Below are positions 17,323 through 26,388 of a DNA stretch of 64,000 nt, piece after piece (the first letter of the stretch is position 1; every line of letters starts with the position of its first letter). A program made the translations under genes and the position numbers. The stretch lies in assembly GCF_030010415.1 (NCBI RefSeq), contig NZ_JASCSA010000007.1; one strand, 5' to 3'. The notes beneath the pieces were generated by a model. It made no database searches and was not told the origin of the DNA. It saw only the letters and a program-made list of their open reading frames with translations. The stretch is from Cobetia amphilecti. GTDB taxonomy: Bacteria > Pseudomonadota > Gammaproteobacteria > Pseudomonadales > Halomonadaceae.

Positions 17323-20300
17323 ATGCCCCAGCCATCCCCCGCGCAGTCCCGCCCACTGTTGCCCGCTGATTTCCTTGCGCCGTCATCGCTGCTGGCCGAG
17401 CAGTCGGCTGACAGCCGTGCCACGCTCGAGAGCGCCCTGCACGCAGCCCAGGAGCGTCTCGAAGAGAGCCTGACCCAGGCTGAGAACCTCAGCGAGATGC
17501 GTGGCGATGACAGCTCACCGCTTGCGACCTTTCTGGCCCTCGATGAGCGTCAGCGCAGCCAGCTGGGACGTCTGATCACGCTTTCCGACTTCGCGCTGGA
17601 GACGTTGTGCCGCCGCCCTGAACTGCTGTCCGAGCTGCTCGAGAGTGGCGAGCTGGAGCGCGCCTTGCCGGTCGCCCAGCTCACTGAGTGCCTCGCCGCC
17701 GGCCTCGCCAGCGCCGAAGATGAGAAGGCGATGCAGCAGGTGCTGCGGCGCTTCCGCCAGCTGCGCATGCTGGGCATCGTGTGGCGCGACCTCAACGGCG
17801 CCGACATGTGGCAGACCGCGGCGGCGGTCTCGCACCTCGCCGAAGTCACTCTCGAGGGCGCGCTTGGCTGGTTGGAAGCCTCGCTTGAGCCGCGTTATGG
17901 CCGCCCCGCGCCGGACCGCTTCGGCGAGCCGCAGCGGCTGGTGGTGCTCGGCATGGGCAAGCTGGGCGCCGGCGAGCTCAACCTCTCCTCCGATATCGAT
18001 CTGATCTTCGCCTTCCCCGACAAGGGCGAGACATCGGGCGGTCGCAAGTCATTGGATCATCAGGAATATTTCACGCGTCTCGGCCAGAAGCTGATTGCCG
18101 CACTGGACGCGATGACCGCCGATGGCTTCGTGTTCCGCGTCGACATGCGGCTGCGTCCGCTGGGGGACGGCGGGCCACTGGTCGGCAGTTTCTCGATGCT
18201 GGCCAGCTACTATCAGGATCAGGGCCGCGAATGGGAGCGTTACGCGATGCTCAAGGCGCGCCCGGTAGCGGGCAGCGTCGCTGCCGGCGAGCGCCTGATC
18301 GCGCACCTGCGGCCCTTCGTCTATCGCAAGTATCTGGACTTTGGCGCCATCGAGTCGCTGCGCGAGATGAAGGCGATGATCAATCGCGAGGTCAAGCGGC
18401 GCGGGCTGTCCGACAACATCAAGCTCGGCTCCGGCGGCATTCGCGAGGTGGAGTTCGTCGCCCAGGCCTTCCAGCTGATTCGGGGCGGGCGTGAGTCGGA
18501 ATTGCAGGTCACTTCACTCAAGCAGGCCTTTGCGCGCCTGCCAGCCCTGGGCTTGCTGCCGCAGGCGGTGGTGGATGAGCTGGTGCCGGATTACGTCTTC
18601 CTGCGCGATCTTGAGCACGCCCTGCAGGCGCAGGCCGACCGCCAGACCCAGACATTGCCGCTGGACCCGCTGGGCCGCGAGCGCCTCGCTCTGGCCATGA
18701 AGCTGCCCGATTGGGAGGCGCTCACCGCGCGTCTGGAAGAGGTGCGTACGCGCATCCGCCATCATTTCGACAACGTGATCGCCGCGCCGGAAGACGACGA
18801 GGCCGGGCAGGGCGAAGGCCAGCAGGCGCTGGATGAGTGGCGAGCACTGTGGCGTGGCGAGCTGACGGCCGAGGAGGGCGAGGCACTGCTCGCCGAGAGC
18901 GGCTTCGAGAGTGCCGCCGAGAGCTTCCGGCGTCTCGACAGCCTGCGGCGGTCACGTGCGGTGCAGGGCATGCAGCGCATCGGCTTTGATCGTCTCGATG
19001 CGCTGATGCCGCCATTGCTGCAGGCGCTGGGCTCGGCGGCGGGCGACCCCGAGAAGCCCGGCGAGCACGATGCCAGCCGAGTGCTGGAGCGCGTGTTGCC
19101 GCTGATCGAGGCGGTACTGCGCCGGACGGCCTATCTGGCGCTGCTGCGCGAGAATCCGGATGCGCTGGCGCAGTTGATGCGCCTGTGTGCGGCCAGCCCG
19201 TGGATCGCCGAACAGCTGGCGCGCTATCCGGTGCTGCTCGATGAGTTGCTCCACCCGCATAATCTGTACTCACCCGCCGACAAGACGCGTCTCGCCGATG
19301 AGCTGCGCACCGCACTGTCGCGCATTCCCGAAGATGATGAAGAGGCGTTGCTCGAGGCCTTGCGGGTGTTCCGCCACGCCCAGGTGCTGCACGTGGCGGC
19401 CTCCGATATCGCCGGTGCCCGCCCGCTGATGAAGGTCAGCGACTATCTGACCTTCATCGCTGAGGTGGTGCTGGAACAGGTGCTGGCGATGGCGTGGAAG
19501 ACCCTGACCCGCAAGCATGGCTTCCCCATCGGGCGCGATGGCCAGCCGATCACCGGCGACAGCCTGAGTGGCAGCTTCGTGATCGTCGGCTACGGCAAGC
19601 TGGGTGGCATCGAGCTGGGCTATGGCTCGGATCTGGATCTCGTCTTCCTGCATGATGCGGCCAGCAAGGGCCAGACGGATGGCCCGCGGCCGCTGGACAA
19701 CCCGCTGTTCTTCACGCGTCTGGGGCAGCGCATCATTCACCTGCTGACGGCGGTGACGCCGGCCGGTGCGCTCTACGAGGTCGACATGCGCCTGCGCCCG
19801 TCGGGCAATTCGGGGCTGCTGGTCTCGAGTCTGGCGGCCTTCCGGGACTATCAGCTCACGCAAGCCTGGACCTGGGAGCATCAGGCGCTGGTGCGCGCGC
19901 GGGCCGTGGCGGGTGACCCGGCGCTGGCGCTGGCCTTCGAGGAGGTGCGCCGTGAGGTGCTCGGTCAGCAGCGGGACGAGAAGGCGCTGCGTCAGGAGGT
20001 GATCGCCATGCGCCACAAGATGCGTGATCACCTGGGCAGCAGCGCCAAGGACCGCGAGGCCGGCCAGTTCCATCTCAAGCAGGATGCCGGCGGCATCGTC
20101 GACATCGAGTTTCTCGCCCAGTACTGCGTGCTGGCGCTGAGTCATCAGGTGCCTGCTCTGCTCGAGTGGAGCGACAACATGCGACTGCTGGAAACCCTCG
20201 AGTCCTGCGGACGGCTGCCGGGCGAGCAGGCCGGTGAGCTGCGCGAGGCCTATCTGGCCTATCGCGATGTCAGCCATCGCCTGGCGCTGGAGAAGCACGG

Positions 20301-20412
20301 CAGCCTGATGCGGCTGGAGCAGCACCCGGTGATTGCCGCCCACCGTGAACGGGTCATCACCCTCTGGCAGGCACTGCTGGGCGAAGATCAGGTCAGTCAC
20401 GAGGAAGTTTAA
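17323..20412 (+). CDS. glnE: Glutamine synthetase adenylyltransferase/adenylyl-removing enzyme
   Basis: A 1029-residue bifunctional enzyme that adds AMP to, and removes it from, glutamine synthetase in response to PII and glutamine, so setting nitrogen flux. The two nucleotidyltransferase domains carry GMGKLGAGELN followed by SSDIDL (about residues 210-227) and GYGKLGG followed by GSDLDL (about 756-773). The order matches E. coli GlnE, where the N-terminal domain removes AMP and the C-terminal one adds it. The start is the ATG at 17323 with AAGGAG seven bases upstream. It may share regulation with the nitrate genes through PII, but nothing here shows that. Confidence 0.96.
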   Translation: MPQPSPAQSRPLLPADFLAPSSLLAEQSADSRATLESALHAAQERLEESLTQAENLSEMRGDDSSPLATFLALDERQRSQLGRLITLSDFALETLCRRPELLSELLESGELERALPVAQLTECLAAGLASAEDEKAMQQVLRRFRQLRMLGIVWRDLNGADMWQTAAAVSHLAEVTLEGALGWLEASLEPRYGRPAPDRFGEPQRLVVLGMGKLGAGELNLSSDIDLIFAFPDKGETSGGRKSLDHQEYFTRLGQKLIAALDAMTADGFVFRVDMRLRPLGDGGPLVGSFSMLASYYQDQGREWERYAMLKARPVAGSVAAGERLIAHLRPFVYRKYLDFGAIESLREMKAMINREVKRRGLSDNIKLGSGGIREVEFVAQAFQLIRGGRESELQVTSLKQAFARLPALGLLPQAVVDELVPDYVFLRDLEHALQAQADRQTQTLPLDPLGRERLALAMKLPDWEALTARLEEVRTRIRHHFDNVIAAPEDDEAGQGEGQQALDEWRALWRGELTAEEGEALLAESGFESAAESFRRLDSLRRSRAVQGMQRIGFDRLDALMPPLLQALGSAAGDPEKPGEHDASRVLERVLPLIEAVLRRTAYLALLRENPDALAQLMRLCAASPWIAEQLARYPVLLDELLHPHNLYSPADKTRLADELRTALSRIPEDDEEALLEALRVFRHAQVLHVAASDIAGARPLMKVSDYLTFIAEVVLEQVLAMAWKTLTRKHGFPIGRDGQPITGDSLSGSFVIVGYGKLGGIELGYGSDLDLVFLHDAASKGQTDGPRPLDNPLFFTRLGQRIIHLLTAVTPAGALYEVDMRLRPSGNSGLLVSSLAAFRDYQLTQAWTWEHQALVRARAVAGDPALALAFEEVRREVLGQQRDEKALRQEVIAMRHKMRDHLGSSAKDREAGQFHLKQDAGGIVDIEFLAQYCVLALSHQVPALLEWSDNMRLLETLESCGRLPGEQAGELREAYLAYRDVSHRLALEKHGSLMRLEQHPVIAAHRERVITLWQALLGEDQVSHEEV

Positions 20413-20491
20413 CGCCAAATCAATGCTCGCAATCCCCTGTCGCTGTCCCCAAGAAAGGGTGCACCAGACAACGTTGACAGGGGAGGTCAGC

Positions 20492-21259
20492 ATGATGGAG
20501 TGGATTGCGAATCACTCGAAAACCATCTCGGCGATTGCCAGTATCGGCTCGTTCTTCATCTGGCTGGTCTACGCGCAGCTGCTGTATCACAACTTCCGTC
20601 GCCAGCGTCGCCCGCGGGTGCTGATCAATCGCGGCAAGTCCAAGGGTATCGACAGTCTGTGCATCGTCAGCAACATGAGTGCCGAATCGATCTTTATCGA
20701 GCACATCATCGCCCGTCTGGATACCAGTCATGGCAGCCTGCTGATGGATGTCACCGAGTTCGAACGCAGCTATCAGGAAGGTGACGAGCAGCGCAAGGAT
20801 GCGCAGGACGATGACAGCGAACAGCCCGCGCAGGAGGCTTCCAGCAGCAGTGAATGGCGTATCTCCGATACCACGCGTCAGGGGCCGCTGGGCTCGGGCG
20901 ACTTCCTGCATATCGGGACTTTCTCTGAAGTCATCGAGCGCATGGCGCGCCGCAATGGCATCTCGCTCGATGGTCACTGGCCCAGCAATGAGCAGCTGGA
21001 ATTCCAGCGCCTGACGCTGAGCATCATCGGCATCTACGGCAGTGAGGACCATCCGATCGGTGTCGAGCGTGCCTTCCGCCTGCACGATGCCAATGGAGAA
21101 TGTGCGCTGGTGCCGGAACGCTGGGATTCCAATCGCCTGTCATCACGCAGACAGCGTCACAAGTTGCGCAAGCTTTTGAATCGCATCAGTGGGGAGGACA
21201 TCAGCGAGCAGTCCACCTTCCAGCCCCCGAGTGACGAGGAGTCGCGCAACAAGGCTTGA
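20492..21259 (+). CDS. Membrane-anchored protein of unknown function
   Basis: A 255-residue protein I do not recognise. Residues 10-32 form one membrane helix (SAIASIGSFFIWLVYAQLL), followed by a basic stretch (FRRQRRPR), so the bulk is predicted to be cytoplasmic. A 25-residue acidic, serine- and glutamine-rich linker (about residues 98-124) separates two beta-rich parts, and the C-terminus is charged. GGGGAGG lies just upstream of the ATG at 20492, supporting this start. It lies 79 bases after glnE and 141 bases before a potassium channel gene on the same strand. Co-function with the channel is possible but unproven. Confidence 0.75.
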   Translation: MMEWIANHSKTISAIASIGSFFIWLVYAQLLYHNFRRQRRPRVLINRGKSKGIDSLCIVSNMSAESIFIEHIIARLDTSHGSLLMDVTEFERSYQEGDEQRKDAQDDDSEQPAQEASSSSEWRISDTTRQGPLGSGDFLHIGTFSEVIERMARRNGISLDGHWPSNEQLEFQRLTLSIIGIYGSEDHPIGVERAFRLHDANGECALVPERWDSNRLSSRRQRHKLRKLLNRISGEDISEQSTFQPPSDEESRNKA

Positions 21260-21400
21260 TGAGCGCGGGTGTATGAGGCCAGAAATCCATGAACCATCGG
21301 ACAGATGAGTGCCCGGGCGCACGCCAGCGGTGGCTGCACACTGTCAGGGCGACGAGGATGGGGTAGGCTTTCCAGAGCCCCATTCACGGAGAGTCTTCGG

Positions 21401-22285
21401 ATGCAGGAACGCGTCACGCCCTTTCAGTTGTTCATCCTGGTGCTGTCGATCTATGTGATCGGCGCCATGGTGGTGGACCTCGTCTTTGTGTTGTCACCGC
21501 AGGTCCAGCGGTTGCTGGAATATATGGACTACGTGGTCTGCCTGTTCTTCTTCATCGATTTCTGCAAGCGCTTCGCCAGTGCCAAGAGCAAGCGTGAGTA
21601 CATGAAGTGGGGCTGGATCGACCTGCTGGCCTGTATCCCGGCGGGACTCTTCCAGGGCGCGAGGCTGTTTCGCGTGGTGCAGGTGCTGCGAGTGCTGCGC
21701 GCCATCAAGTCGATGGAAATGATCTGGAAGCTGCTGTTCCGCAATCGGGCCGAGGGGGTCTTCGCCTCGGCGGCCACCGCCACGGTGCTGCTGGTGGTGT
21801 TCGGCGCCCTGACCATGCTGATGGTGGAGACACCCAATCCCGACAGCCCCATCAATACCGCCGAGGAGGCGTTGTGGTGGGCAGTGGTGACGGTGACCAC
21901 CGTCGGCTATGGCGACTACTACCCCATCACGACGCTCGGTCGCGTGGTGGCGGTGCTGCTGATGGTCGGGGGCGTGGGGTTGTTCGGGAGTTTCGCCGCC
22001 TATATCAGCTCGATCTTCATCGAGGATGACAGCGAGCAGGAGGCCCGGGCGGCGCGTGCTCAGCGCGACATGACGCGGGCGCTCTATCATCAGATCAGCG
22101 AGCTGACGACGGAGGTGCGCGAGCTGCGTGAGCGGCTGGATCAGGTCGCGCAGGAGCGGGGCGAGTCGCTGGCTGAGCGTGAACGCCACCGCGAGGCGCT
22201 GCATCGTCAGGTGAATGAGGAGATGGAACAGCGCCTGGGGGATGCCGCTCCGCCAGACAGGGAGGGCCCCGCCGGCGAGCGTTGA
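21401..22285 (+). CDS. Voltage-gated-type potassium channel with C-terminal coiled coil
   Basis: A 294-residue six-helix ion channel of the Kv/KvAP type. The selectivity filter TVGYGD sits at about residues 167-172, and the arginine-bearing S4-like helix (LFRVVQVLRVLRAIKS, about residues 88-103) suggests voltage sensing. A charged heptad-rich tail from about residue 210 to 280 is likely a coiled coil for tetramer assembly. The start at 21401 has CGGAGAG upstream. It probably regulates membrane potential or potassium in changing salinity. It is followed by a bidirectional terminator shared with speD. Confidence 0.9.
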   Translation: MQERVTPFQLFILVLSIYVIGAMVVDLVFVLSPQVQRLLEYMDYVVCLFFFIDFCKRFASAKSKREYMKWGWIDLLACIPAGLFQGARLFRVVQVLRVLRAIKSMEMIWKLLFRNRAEGVFASAATATVLLVVFGALTMLMVETPNPDSPINTAEEALWWAVVTVTTVGYGDYYPITTLGRVVAVLLMVGGVGLFGSFAAYISSIFIEDDSEQEARAARAQRDMTRALYHQISELTTEVRELRERLDQVAQERGESLAERERHREALHRQVNEEMEQRLGDAAPPDREGPAGER

Positions 22286-22298
22286 GCCGGCAGGCAAC

Positions 22299-22336
22299 AA
22301 AAAGCCCCTGACACCGTGAGGTGTCAGGGGCTTTTT
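22299..22336. terminator. Bidirectional terminator between K+ channel and speD
   Basis: A 17-bp stem (22299-22315 with 22320-22336) with a GTGA loop, flanked by A and T runs on both sides, so it can end transcription from either direction between these convergent genes. Confidence 0.92.
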
Positions 22337-22406
22337 TCGAACTGTCATCAGGCCTCAGGCAAGCAGGCACAGGCGCTGCGACTGCCGTGCATGCCGCAGG
22401 CGATGA

Positions 22407-23201
22407 TCAGTCGAAGTTGCGCGAGTAGAAGATCTCGAGCATTTCACGACGCAGACGGCCTTCGATGTTGGTGGCTTCCTCGAAGGTCAGCTCGCGACGC
22501 GAGGTGCCGAAGAGGTAGTTGTCCAGTTCGAAGTCCTTGAGCAGCATCTTGGTGTGGAACATGTTCTCTTGATACACGTTCACATCGACCATCTGGTAGG
22601 CACGCTTGGTGTCTTCCGCCAGGTAATCCTGGATGGAGGTGATGTCGTGATCGATGAACAGCTTCTTGCCATCCACGTCGCGCGTGAAGCCACGCACGCG
22701 GTAGTCCATGGTCACGATATCGGAATCGAAGCTGTGGATCAGATAGTTCAGCGCCTTCAGCGGGCTGATCATGCCACAGGTCGAGACATCGATATCGAGA
22801 CGGAAGGTGCTGATGCCGTTGTCCGGGTGGGACTCGGGATAGGTGTGCACCGTGACGTGAGACTTGTCCAGATGGCCGACGACCGTTTCCGGCAGCGGGC
22901 CCGGGCCCGGCGCGGTCTGGGACACGTCCTGCTCTTCCAGCTCGTGCTCGGCGATCAGGATGGTCACGCTGGCGCCATGCGGCTCATAGTCCTGGCGTGC
23001 GATGTTCAGCACGTGGGCACCGATGATGTTGGTGACATCCTTGAGGATCTGGGTAAGACGCTCGGCATTGTAGAGCTCATCGATATAATCGATATACGCC
23101 GTGCGCTGCTCTTCGGTCTGCGCGTAGCAGATGTCGTAGATATTGAAGCTCAACGAACTGGTGAGGTTGTTGAACCCGTGAAGGCGGAGTTGATCGCTCA
23201 C
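22407..23201 (-). CDS. speD: S-adenosylmethionine decarboxylase proenzyme, GTG start
   Basis: A 264-residue proenzyme that makes decarboxylated SAM, the aminopropyl donor for spermidine. It self-cleaves before Ser in LDKSHVTVHTYPESHP (about residues 111-126) to form its pyruvoyl cofactor, and the STCGMISPLKALNYL block is intact. The start is the GTG at 23199-23201: the strong ribosome site AAGGAGG lies upstream and the length then equals E. coli SpeD exactly. The longer frame from 23357 has no family support. No speE gene is adjacent, which is common outside the enterics. Confidence 0.95.
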   Translation of the reverse strand: MSDQLRLHGFNNLTSSLSFNIYDICYAQTEEQRTAYIDYIDELYNAERLTQILKDVTNIIGAHVLNIARQDYEPHGASVTILIAEHELEEQDVSQTAPGPGPLPETVVGHLDKSHVTVHTYPESHPDNGISTFRLDIDVSTCGMISPLKALNYLIHSFDSDIVTMDYRVRGFTRDVDGKKLFIDHDITSIQDYLAEDTKRAYQMVDVNVYQENMFHTKMLLKDFELDNYLFGTSRRELTFEEATNIEGRLRREMLEIFYSRNFD

Positions 23202-23514
23202 GTCCAGGCCTCCTTGAAATGGGAGGGTGGTATGACATCCGATGCGCCATTGCAATGGGGCAGAGGCAGGCATCGGGCCGAAGAGGACATCTCGAAAGGC
23301 CCGTCCCGAGCGCTGGCAGCATGACTCACAGGGAGCTTTGCATGCTATCTTTGCCACGAGACGACCGGTGAGACGACCGGTTTGAGGGGCGTATTATGCA
23401 CAGGCAGGGCTGACACGCCAGCGACAATTCCCGCCGATCCTGGCGAGACGTCCTCAGTGGTGCGTTCCCTCCCGCCGTCGGTGGGGCCTTGAGCGGCGGG
23501 AGGGCGAGGCGTGA
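23202..23514. other. 313-base intergenic region upstream of speD
   Basis: Contains the leftward speD promoter region, a 12-base tandem direct repeat (GAGACGACCGGT, 23358-23369 and 23370-23381), and an 11-bp hairpin (23467-23477 with 23494-23504, 16-base loop) just after the OsmC-family gene. A CATAAT-like -10 element on the minus strand lies around 23393-23400. No gene was recognised. Confidence 0.5.
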
Positions 23515-23946
23515 TCAGGCCGTGATGTCGATGACTTCGTAGGAGTGAGTGATCTCGACACCCCCGGCGCTCAGCATCAGGGAGGCGCTGCAGTACTTCT
23601 CGGCGGACAGCTCGACGGCACGCTTTACCTGGGATTCCTTGAGGTTGCGACCGGTGACCACGAACTTGACGTGAATCTTCGTGAACACGCTCGGCACGCT
23701 ATCGGCGCGCTCGGCGCTCAGTTCGGCGTGACAGTCGGTGACCTGCTGGCGGGCCTTTTCCAGAATCTGGATGACATCGAAGCTGGTGCAGCCGCCCAGA
23801 CCCATCAACAGCATTTCCATCGGACGCGGACCGGTGTTGCGGCCGCCGTTGTCCGGATTGCCGTCCATGACCACGCTGTGGCCGCTGCCGGATTCGGCGA
23901 GGAACTGGCGACCATCGGTCCATTTGATGCTGGCGTTCATTGCCAT
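23515..23946 (-). CDS. OsmC-family peroxiredoxin-like protein, YhfA type
   Basis: A 143-residue protein of the OsmC/Ohr superfamily, closest by eye to E. coli YhfA. The two redox cysteines are in GGCTSFD (about residue 51) and EKYCSAS (about residue 117). Members of the superfamily reduce organic hydroperoxides, but the role of the YhfA branch is not established. The start at 23946 has AGGAGAA upstream; an ATG two codons later is also possible. It is followed by a hairpin and then speD on the same strand, an order I also associate with Pseudomonas. Confidence 0.88.
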   Translation of the reverse strand: MAMNASIKWTDGRQFLAESGSGHSVVMDGNPDNGGRNTGPRPMEMLLMGLGGCTSFDVIQILEKARQQVTDCHAELSAERADSVPSVFTKIHVKFVVTGRNLKESQVKRAVELSAEKYCSASLMLSAGGVEITHSYEVIDITA

Positions 23947-24118
23947 GTCGGAACTTCTCCTTCTGATAAGTCGTTGATGCGCCACCGGCCCGGCGCTAGT
24001 GGCTATAAAGGCCAGGGGCGATAGGAATAAGGGCGCGGTGAGCACGATGGCGCACAGGGTAGCATTGTCATCGGCGTGCCCGGAGGAACGTCCAGCGCTG
24101 AGCTTATATCGCGCTGGC

Positions 24119-24970
24119 TCAGGCCCTGGCGTGGCTCAGCAGCTCATCCAGCTCGGCCAGACGCTGTGGGGTGCCGACATCGATCCAGGTGCCGCGATGA
24201 TGCAGGCCGCGCACCTCGCCATGCTGCATGGCCTCACGCAGCAGCGGCGCCAGCTTGAAGACGCTGTCAGGGCCCTGGTAGGCCGGCGTCTCGGCGATGG
24301 CGCGGCGGATCAGGCGTGGTGACAGCCACGACACACCGGAGAAGGTCAGCCGGCTGCCGGCCTGCTCTTCCTGCTCATCTTTCTCGTCCTGCTCGTCACT
24401 CGCGGCGTCGGCTTCATCCTTCACTATCCCCGTCGGGGTGAGCAGGAAGTCCCCGCGAGGATGATGTGGCGGGTTATCCACCAGCACCAGCCCCGCCAGC
24501 GCCTGCGGCTGGTCGGCGAGCGGGGCCAGTGAATGGCTCGCCAGCGCCTGGATGGTCAGCAGCGTGAGGTCGACGTCACACCAGACATCGCCATTGATCA
24601 GCAGGAAGGGCGTGTCATCGCCTGCGTCCTGCGTCAGCGCATCGGAGAGTGACAGGGCGCGAGCGATGCCGCCGCCGGTTTCCAGCGGCGTCTCCTCGCG
24701 CGAGAAGATCAGCGTCAGGCGGCGCTTGCGCCCCTGCCAGCAAGCCTCGAGCTGGCCCTTGGCATTCGGCTTCGCGGCGAAGTGGCTCAGAATCCTGTCG
24801 GCCAGGTGGCCGACATTGATGACGACCCTGTCCACATCGATCGCTTCCAGGCGCAGCAGATGGTGCTCCAGCAACGGCAGCCCGGCGACTTCCAGCAACG
24901 GCTTGGGGGTGTGGTCGGTCAGCGGGCGCATGCGCGTGCCGAAACCGGCCGCCAGAATCATCGCGCGCAT
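24119..24970 (-). CDS. murU: N-acetylmuramate-1-phosphate uridylyltransferase MurU
   Basis: A 283-residue nucleotidyltransferase that turns MurNAc-1-phosphate and UTP into UDP-MurNAc in the cell-wall recycling route that bypasses MurA, the fosfomycin target. The signature AAGFGTRMRPLT (residues 7-18) and the NGD metal site (126-128) are intact. An unusual acidic insert of about 21 residues (185-205) is made almost entirely of Asp, Glu, Gln, Lys and Ala. The start overlaps the amgK stop by one base (TGATG), indicating translational coupling. Identity to MurU rather than a sugar-phosphate guanylyltransferase rests on the amgK partnership. Confidence 0.92.
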   Translation of the reverse strand: MRAMILAAGFGTRMRPLTDHTPKPLLEVAGLPLLEHHLLRLEAIDVDRVVINVGHLADRILSHFAAKPNAKGQLEACWQGRKRRLTLIFSREETPLETGGGIARALSLSDALTQDAGDDTPFLLINGDVWCDVDLTLLTIQALASHSLAPLADQPQALAGLVLVDNPPHHPRGDFLLTPTGIVKDEADAASDEQDEKDEQEEQAGSRLTFSGVSWLSPRLIRRAIAETPAYQGPDSVFKLAPLLREAMQHGEVRGLHHRGTWIDVGTPQRLAELDELLSHARA

Positions 24971-26217
24971 CAGTGGCTCCCTGACTCGTTGTCGGTATTT
25001 GCTGCGCTTTCCTTATTCTCCTCACTTGCCGCAGCGCTCTTCGCCGAAGCGGCGGCCGCATTGCGCTGCAGGCGGGCGGCGCGATCGGCGAGGGCTGCCA
25101 GCTCATCGTAATCATCGAGGTTGATCTCGGGGCGCTCGCCATTGGCGAGACGCAGATCGCGCGCCTCGCATTCCTCGGCCAGCCGCAGCGACAGCGCCGG
25201 CGTCAGCACCTCATCCAGCCAGTGGGTGAAGGAGATCAGTTCCGGGCAGAAGGCCAGACCTTCGCGCAGGTGGCCGAGGAAGCGCGGCATCAGCGTCAGG
25301 TAACGGGGCTTGGCGTCCCGCAGCGTCAGGCGCGCGAAGATGCCGAGAATCTTGAGATTGCGCTGCACGCCCATGCGCTCGACGCTCTGGCGGTATTCCA
25401 GCGGGCTCGGTGCCGGCAGGCCGGCCGCGGCGTAGCGTGGCAAGGCGGCCAGACGCGCCTGTTCGATCCAGCGTGCCATGGCGGGTTCCGGCCAGCGCCA
25501 GTGACGGTCGCGCAGCAGCGAGATCAGATCGTAGTTCTCGGGGCCGCTGACGGCGTCCTGAAAATCGATGATCCACAGCCGGGGCTGGTGCTGGGATGCC
25601 GACTGATGCAGGAACAGGTTCTGGGCATGGAAGTCGCGATGCACGCTCACCACCGGTTGCGCGCTGGCGGCCGCGAGCAATTGGTCAGTCAGCTTGTTCC
25701 AGGCGGCGTAGCGGCGGTCATGCGGCATGTCGAGCAGCTGGCCGAGACACCACTCCGGAAACAGCGCCAGTTCGGCGGACAGGCGGGCGTCGTCATAGGC
25801 AGGCAGGTTGCCGGGCGGCAGTTGATGCAGCTGCTCGAGCAGCCCGATGGCTTCGCCATAGTAGTGGTCGGCGTGCTCGGTGCTGGTCAGGGCGGTCATC
25901 AGCGGGGTGTCGCCGAGGTCTTCCAGCTCCAGAAAGCCGAGTGTCTCGTCGAAGGCGAAGACCTCGGGCAGCGGCAGGCCGGCGTCACGCCATTGGCGGG
26001 CGATGGCGACGAAGCCGTGGCTGTCTTCCTTCTCGGGCGGGGCGTCCATCAGGATGCGCGCCGGCATGGCCGGGTCGAGTTCCTCGAGGTGCAGGCGGAA
26101 ATAGCGGCGGAAGCTGGCGTCGTCAGCCACGGCGCTCATGCGCACGGCCTCTGGCGTGAGGTCGTGGCGGGCGGCGGCCCAGGCGTGCAGCGCCTGGCGG
26201 CGGGCGTCGGATGTCAT
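24970..26217 (-). CDS. amgK: MurNAc/GlcNAc anomeric kinase AmgK
   Basis: A 415-residue kinase of the aminoglycoside-phosphotransferase fold that phosphorylates N-acetylmuramic acid at its anomeric carbon, supplying MurU. The catalytic loop HRDFHAQNLF (about residues 210-219) and the metal site WIIDFQDAV (about 232-240) are visible. The C-terminal 40 residues are rich in Ala, Glu, Lys and Ser and look like a disordered tail. The start is the ATG at 26215-26217; a longer frame crosses the lptD promoter. It is divergent from lptD, an arrangement also known from Pseudomonas, and it forms an operon with murU. Confidence 0.92.
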   Translation of the reverse strand: MTSDARRQALHAWAAARHDLTPEAVRMSAVADDASFRRYFRLHLEELDPAMPARILMDAPPEKEDSHGFVAIARQWRDAGLPLPEVFAFDETLGFLELEDLGDTPLMTALTSTEHADHYYGEAIGLLEQLHQLPPGNLPAYDDARLSAELALFPEWCLGQLLDMPHDRRYAAWNKLTDQLLAAASAQPVVSVHRDFHAQNLFLHQSASQHQPRLWIIDFQDAVSGPENYDLISLLRDRHWRWPEPAMARWIEQARLAALPRYAAAGLPAPSPLEYRQSVERMGVQRNLKILGIFARLTLRDAKPRYLTLMPRFLGHLREGLAFCPELISFTHWLDEVLTPALSLRLAEECEARDLRLANGERPEINLDDYDELAALADRAARLQRNAAAASAKSAAASEENKESAANTDNESGSH

Positions 26218-26349
26218 GGGGCTTGGGCTCCTGTCGGCGTGTGCGGGGCCGGCTGTCAGTTGACGCCTGTGCCGCGGCCCCGCATGCTGTCGTGTGGTGA
26301 CGAGAAGGCAGGCGGAACCGGCAAGCAGGAAGGCCGGTTGCTGGGCCTG

Positions 26350-26355
26350 TATAAT
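26350..26355 (+). promoter_or_regulatory. TATAAT -10 element upstream of lptD
   Basis: A perfect -10 hexamer 34 bases before the lptD start codon, immediately preceded by TG. No convincing -35 hexamer is seen 16-18 bases upstream, so promoter activity may depend on the TG or on an activator. Confidence 0.5.
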
Positions 26356-26388
26356 ACCGATTCCCCCAGCCAAGGACACAGAGCAGCC

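Noticed and set aside
25222..26388. 389-codon upstream extension of lptD
   Set aside because: It runs antisense through amgK; the lptD signal sequence, family start and -10 element support 26389.
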